The translations under genes were made by a program, and so were the position numbers. Under the pieces are notes generated by a model. The model was not told the origin of the DNA, searched no databases, and saw only the letters and a list, made by a program, of their open reading frames with translations. Positions 6,692-9,713 of a DNA stretch of 9,713 bases are shown piece by piece. This stretch comes from Candidatus Sigynarchaeota archaeon (lineage in GTDB: Archaea; Asgardarchaeota; Lokiarchaeia; Sigynarchaeales; Sigynarchaeaceae). How positions within the stretch are numbered: the stretch's first letter is position 1; each line of letters starts with the position of its first letter. The stretch lies in contig JAUQYW010000093.1 of the NCBI GenBank assembly GCA_030587525.1, positions 1-9,713 on the forward strand, read 5' to 3'.

Positions 6692-7384
6692 ATGAGTCAA
6701 GAGAACAAGGAACCATCGAAATCAACGAGTGGTTTAGGTTTTATCGATCAAGTTGTTGATGGGTTACGAAAAATCGGTGAATCCGTGCAAGTGCAAGGAT
6801 TATTGGATGATGCTTTTTACATGGCGAGCAAGTATGCAATGCAAGCCGTCTTGAGTGCCGCGACGAAGTTCAAGATCGAAGGCAAGGCTGATGTCACTGC
6901 TAACCGTGGAGTCATCTTCACGACCATTGCATCATCTCCGACGGATATCTTGTTGATGAGCCAGGTGTGCTCAAAAAAGATGGCATTCGTCGTCAGCAAG
7001 GAGCAGGCGGAAGCACCCGTGCTGAAATCCGTGCTCAAGGCATTCGGGGTCATTGCTGACCTGGATGAAATGATCGCAGGGGAAAAAGATGCCGAGATCT
7101 TTCAATGGATCCGAGCTGATAGGAAAATCTTGACGGTCGTGGTTGATGAAACAACGGATCCTGAATTGCTCGAAAAATCCTACGAAAAAGTGCTCAAGCT
7201 TGCAAGGGATGGTTTTTGCCCGATTATTCCGGTAGGAATCATCGGCTCCAAGGACCTGAAAGCCGGTGCTGAAATCGTGATGAAAATTGGCGATCGTATT
7301 GGCGTGAACCAGAACGTGAAGGATGCCGATATAGGTTCCATGGCGAAAGATGTCGTGGAAAAATTGAAGTTTCTGAAAGCGTGA
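6692..7384 (+). CDS. PlsC-fold acyltransferase-like protein with degenerate active site (230 aa)
   Basis: Residues about 58-185 follow the block order of the PlsC/LPLAT (1-acylglycerol-3-phosphate acyltransferase) family. They include a KFKIEG strand, then IASSPTDILLM (79-89) where the NHx4D catalytic motif should be. Next come AFVVSKEQAEAPVLKSVLKA and FGVIADLD (98-125), matching the family pattern of FVAKxEL...P..G..L...G.I.VDR, then VVVDETTD (149-156) at the EGTR block, and FCPIIPVGIIG (175-185) at the PIVPV block. The catalytic His is Ala80 and the preceding Asn is Ile79; Asp85 remains. The Arg of EGTR is Asp156. The fold is well supported, but acyl transfer by the usual mechanism is not expected; it may bind lipid or acyl groups without catalysis. 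No clear membrane helix is seen. The start at 6692 is chosen because GTGA lies five bases upstream and the 51-codon extension to 6539 has a poor composition and contains the TATA-like box. Confidence 0.7.
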   Translation: MSQENKEPSKSTSGLGFIDQVVDGLRKIGESVQVQGLLDDAFYMASKYAMQAVLSAATKFKIEGKADVTANRGVIFTTIASSPTDILLMSQVCSKKMAFVVSKEQAEAPVLKSVLKAFGVIADLDEMIAGEKDAEIFQWIRADRKILTVVVDETTDPELLEKSYEKVLKLARDGFCPIIPVGIIGSKDLKAGAEIVMKIGDRIGVNQNVKDADIGSMAKDVVEKLKFLKA

Positions 7385-7678
7385 TTCTTTTTTCTAAGTT
7401 CTCCTTTTTGATTTGAATGTAAATATTTCTCGTCACTTTTTTTTTATCTTTGAAAATCTCTGTGAAGGATGATTTTTAGCACCTCTTATTCGCAACAAGT
7501 TTCTCGCTCTCCACGAATTTCACGTGAGAGCATTGTAAAATCCCATCCCCACAATGTTTTATTACTGCCCAATAGATCATTTCATACATTGGCAAAGACT
7601 CTTTGTCTTTCTTCACGATCGTCGAATAGGAGAGAGAGTACAATGCACACGTGTGTTTTTCGATTTTAGGTGGAACGT
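7385..7678 (+). other. Intergenic region: T-rich terminators and leader of the repeat-protein gene
   Basis: Two T-rich tracts (about 7387-7396 and a run of nine T at 7437-7445) probably terminate the PlsC-like gene. Further on there is a short hairpin-like CAAAGA-C-TCTTTG at 7593-7605, a 10-base palindrome CACACGTGTG at 7646-7655 followed by five T, and the ribosome binding site AGGTGG at 7668-7673. No convincing TATA box could be fixed. The 66-codon open frame at 7469-7669 looks like chance. Confidence 0.4.
7437..7445 (+). terminator. Oligo-T terminator after the PlsC-like gene
   Basis: Nine consecutive T about 50 bases after the stop, preceded by a shorter T run just after the TGA. This fits archaeal intrinsic termination without a hairpin. 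Confidence 0.45.
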
Positions 7679-9713
7679 ATGAAAAAATGGAACATTCTTA
7701 TTCTAATTGGCATGAGTATCGCATTGTGCGCATCATTCAGTGCGATGCAGACTTCTGAAACAACAAGAACATCATCATGGACGACTAACGGTAATACCAT
7801 AATGCCCTCTTCTTCCAGTTTAGGTATTGCGAATATTACATTCCTAAATGGCACGGGTACCTACGTTGAAGGCATGAAATTTGGTATTCGCGTTGCATTC
7901 TCGAACACGGGTGATACGGGGGTACACTCGATTGCTGCAACACCTACCTTCGGGGGGTATTCTTATTTGTCGGCAAACTCATCCGCTTCTATTTCGGTCG
8001 CGGCCTATGGTACGGGTCGCATCGATTTTTCTATAACGGTGGGTGCTGGAGCAACGAACAATGGTACTGTACATATTATAGTGGCATGGACAGGCACCGA
8101 AGATATTACAAACAATCCTGTGTCTGGTGGCCCTAACACGCTCAACGTAGCGATTCAAAGTAAAGCGAACGTGGGGATCACTTCTATCACTTGCGGAGGC
8201 TTGTCTTCTGCAGGTCCGTTTGTTGGCGGTATGACGTTTGTAATCAGAGTTGCATTTCAAAACACAGGCGGGACTGCTGCAACGGGCATTACGGCAGCTC
8301 CGAACTATGCGACTTATCCAGGCTTGTCAATAGCTAGCGGTAATTTTTCAAACTCGATAACAGTACTTGCTGGAAACATCGGTTATATTGACTTTCTCAT
8401 CCAGGTGGCGAGCTCCGCAGCGACCAACGGATCCGTGCTTGTTCGGTCAACATGGACGGGTATCGAGCAATATTCAAGCCGAGCGTTATCAGGTGCTTCT
8501 GGAATCGCAGTTCCACCAAATCTAAACGTTGCAATTCAAAAGCAATCAAATGTCACTATCACAGGCATAACATACAGGACGGGAAATGGCACGTATGTCG
8601 GTGGCATGACCTTCGTATCACGAGTGAGTTTTTCTAATACCGGCGGAACCGTGGCAAATAGCATCACCGCACTGCTTAATTACGGTGGTTACACCAGTTT
8701 AGGGGCAAATGGATCTAATACAATAGCTTTAGGTGTAGGTGCTACTGGATACATCGACTTCCTAGTAACGGTAGTCCCCGCTGCGCCGTCTCAAAATCCA
8801 GTGACGATTAGTGCCGCGTGGTCAGGTACCGAGGCGATTTCATCACGCTTGATAAGTGGGAGTTCCTCTTCAGGGACAAACCTTCAAGTTGCAATCCAAG
8901 CGCAAGCAAGTGTTTCGATCACGAGTATAACTTACAGGACAGGCGCCGGGACATATGTTGGTGGCATGACCTTCGTGATTCGCATAGGATTTTCAAACAC
9001 CGGTGGTACTGCTGCAACAGGCGTTACTGCAGCTCCAAACTTCGCGACTTATCCAGGCTTGTCAATTGCAAGCGGTAATTTTTCAAACACGATAACAGTA
9101 CCTGCTGGAAGCACCGGCTTTATTGACTTTCTCATCCAAGTAGCGGCCTCTGCAACGACCAACGCATCCGTGCTTATCCGGTCCACATGGGCGGGAACCG
9201 AGGCAATTTCACTTCGCTCTTTAATTGGCAACTCGGGTACAAACAATCTGAACGTCGCAATCCAAGCTCAATCTAACGTGGCAATCACGGGCATCACGTA
9301 TCGGACTGGCTCCGGGACGTATGTCGGTGGCATGACCTTCGTGATTCGGGTGGCTTTCTCGAATAATGGAGGAACCACAGCAAATAACGTAGTTATCCCA
9401 GACAAGAGCTTGAGTGGAATCTTGATTCTTGGTATTTCATCAAAATACACTTATAATTCATCTAATACGATCACGATAACGGCAGGTGGAACGGGTTTCA
9501 TCAATTTCTTGATTACCTTGGACGCTGACGCGCCAACCCAACCTTCAGCGAATATCAGTGCAAAGTGGAATGGTACCGAGGCGATTTCGAATCGCCCTTT
9601 GAGTGGCAACTCAGGTACAAATAACCTTTTTGTCGCGATACAACAACAAGCAAATTTATTGATCACGAGTGTTGATTTGAGAACTGGATCTGGCACATAT
9701 GTCGGTGGCATGA
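7679..9713 (+). CDS. Secreted tandem-repeat surface protein, CARDB/S-layer-like repeats (partial, C-terminus outside window)
   Basis: The frame is open for 678 codons from the ATG at 7679 to the right edge. The N-terminus (MKKWNILILIGMSIALCASF, then SAMQ) is a signal peptide; IALC is not a good lipobox. After a Ser/Thr-rich linker, about 120-residue repeats begin near residue 47. Each has an ITSITY-like strand, GTYVGGMTFVIRVAFSNTGG, a variable middle, a GxIDFLI strand, xxWxGTEAIS, and NLNVAIQ. The pattern 'G....V.V.F.NTGG..A..V' resembles CARDB/APHP and COG1361 S-layer-type beta-sandwich domains. At least 14 sequons suggest N-glycosylation. Such stacks often form stalks or adhesins on archaeal surfaces; the binding partner is unknown. 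The start is well supported by AGGTGG five bases upstream. Neighbouring minus-strand open frames inside this gene are shadows. Confidence 0.85.
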   Translation, partial: MKKWNILILIGMSIALCASFSAMQTSETTRTSSWTTNGNTIMPSSSSLGIANITFLNGTGTYVEGMKFGIRVAFSNTGDTGVHSIAATPTFGGYSYLSANSSASISVAAYGTGRIDFSITVGAGATNNGTVHIIVAWTGTEDITNNPVSGGPNTLNVAIQSKANVGITSITCGGLSSAGPFVGGMTFVIRVAFQNTGGTAATGITAAPNYATYPGLSIASGNFSNSITVLAGNIGYIDFLIQVASSAATNGSVLVRSTWTGIEQYSSRALSGASGIAVPPNLNVAIQKQSNVTITGITYRTGNGTYVGGMTFVSRVSFSNTGGTVANSITALLNYGGYTSLGANGSNTIALGVGATGYIDFLVTVVPAAPSQNPVTISAAWSGTEAISSRLISGSSSSGTNLQVAIQAQASVSITSITYRTGAGTYVGGMTFVIRIGFSNTGGTAATGVTAAPNFATYPGLSIASGNFSNTITVPAGSTGFIDFLIQVAASATTNASVLIRSTWAGTEAISLRSLIGNSGTNNLNVAIQAQSNVAITGITYRTGSGTYVGGMTFVIRVAFSNNGGTTANNVVIPDKSLSGILILGISSKYTYNSSNTITITAGGTGFINFLITLDADAPTQPSANISAKWNGTEAISNRPLSGNSGTNNLFVAIQQQANLLITSVDLRTGSGTYVGGM
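7817..9713 (+). repeat. Six tandem in-frame protein repeats of about 360 bases
   Basis: Units begin near 7817, 8168, 8549, 8909, 9275 and 9653, with lengths of 117, 127, 120 and 122 and 126 codons; the sixth is cut by the window end. The most conserved block codes for TYVGGMTF and recurs at 8594, 8954, 9320 and 9698. Units 2 and 4 are more alike than either is to unit 3, and units 3 and 5 share an extra AP-Q-P segment. Confidence 0.9.

Noticed and set aside
7469..7669. 66-codon plus-strand open frame before the repeat protein
   Set aside because: It is rich in Ser, Arg and His with no motif, and no ribosome binding site; it is probably leader or promoter sequence.
7679..7745. Lipoprotein signal in the repeat protein (Cys17)
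   Set aside because: Residues before the Cys read I-A-L; a lipobox needs a small residue just before the Cys, so an ordinary signal peptide is more likely.
9049..9711. Minus-strand open frames in the repeat region, some with similar starts (MPPTYVP)
   Set aside because: They are reverse-strand shadows of the repeats and resemble one another only because the repeats do.
8594..9713. Regular DNA repeats that could suggest a CRISPR array or other noncoding repeat
   Set aside because: Spacing is about 360 bases, always a multiple of three, and the repeats keep an open reading frame; they are protein-domain repeats.

Overview
The window looks archaeal, and an Asgard-group archaeon is a reasonable guess, though this is inference and not proven. 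The support is indirect. TATA-like boxes lie about 60 bases before several starts, GGTGA-type ribosome binding sites are present, and T-rich tracts follow several stops with no strong hairpin. The genes include a proteasome beta-type protein, tandem hexuloisomerase-like SIS domains, and a PP1-like serine/threonine phosphatase. The two surface proteins carry a very high density of N-glycosylation sequons. No rRNA, tRNA, CRISPR array or insertion sequence was found.

Layout. Positions 1-1981 (minus strand) hold the first 660 codons of a secreted protein: signal peptide, probable beta-propeller, then Ig-like modules. The gene runs off the left edge. Behind its start, also on the minus strand, is a small unrecognised CxxC protein (2095-2409). 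From 2571 onward everything is on the plus strand: a double SIS-domain protein, an inosine/uridine-preferring nucleoside hydrolase, an overlapping PPP phosphatase, a proteasome beta-like protein, a PlsC-fold protein, and from 7679 the start of a large secreted repeat protein that runs off the right edge.

How the genes may work together. The SIS protein, nucleoside hydrolase and phosphatase are closely packed; the last two overlap. The first two suggest ribose or sugar-phosphate handling, with the phosphatase as a possible regulatory partner (inference). The next two genes stand out because both keep a recognisable enzyme fold but lack the key catalytic residue. The proteasome beta-like protein has Ala in place of the Thr1 nucleophile, with Glu17, Lys33, Ser129 and Asp166 equivalents kept. 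The PlsC-like protein has Ile-Ala in place of the Asn-His of the NHx4D motif. They appear to be separate transcription units. The right-hand surface protein is built from about 120-residue repeats, similar to CARDB or archaeal S-layer-type domains, with signs of two-repeat block duplication.

Both edge genes are open at the window boundary, so their true lengths and membrane anchors cannot be seen.
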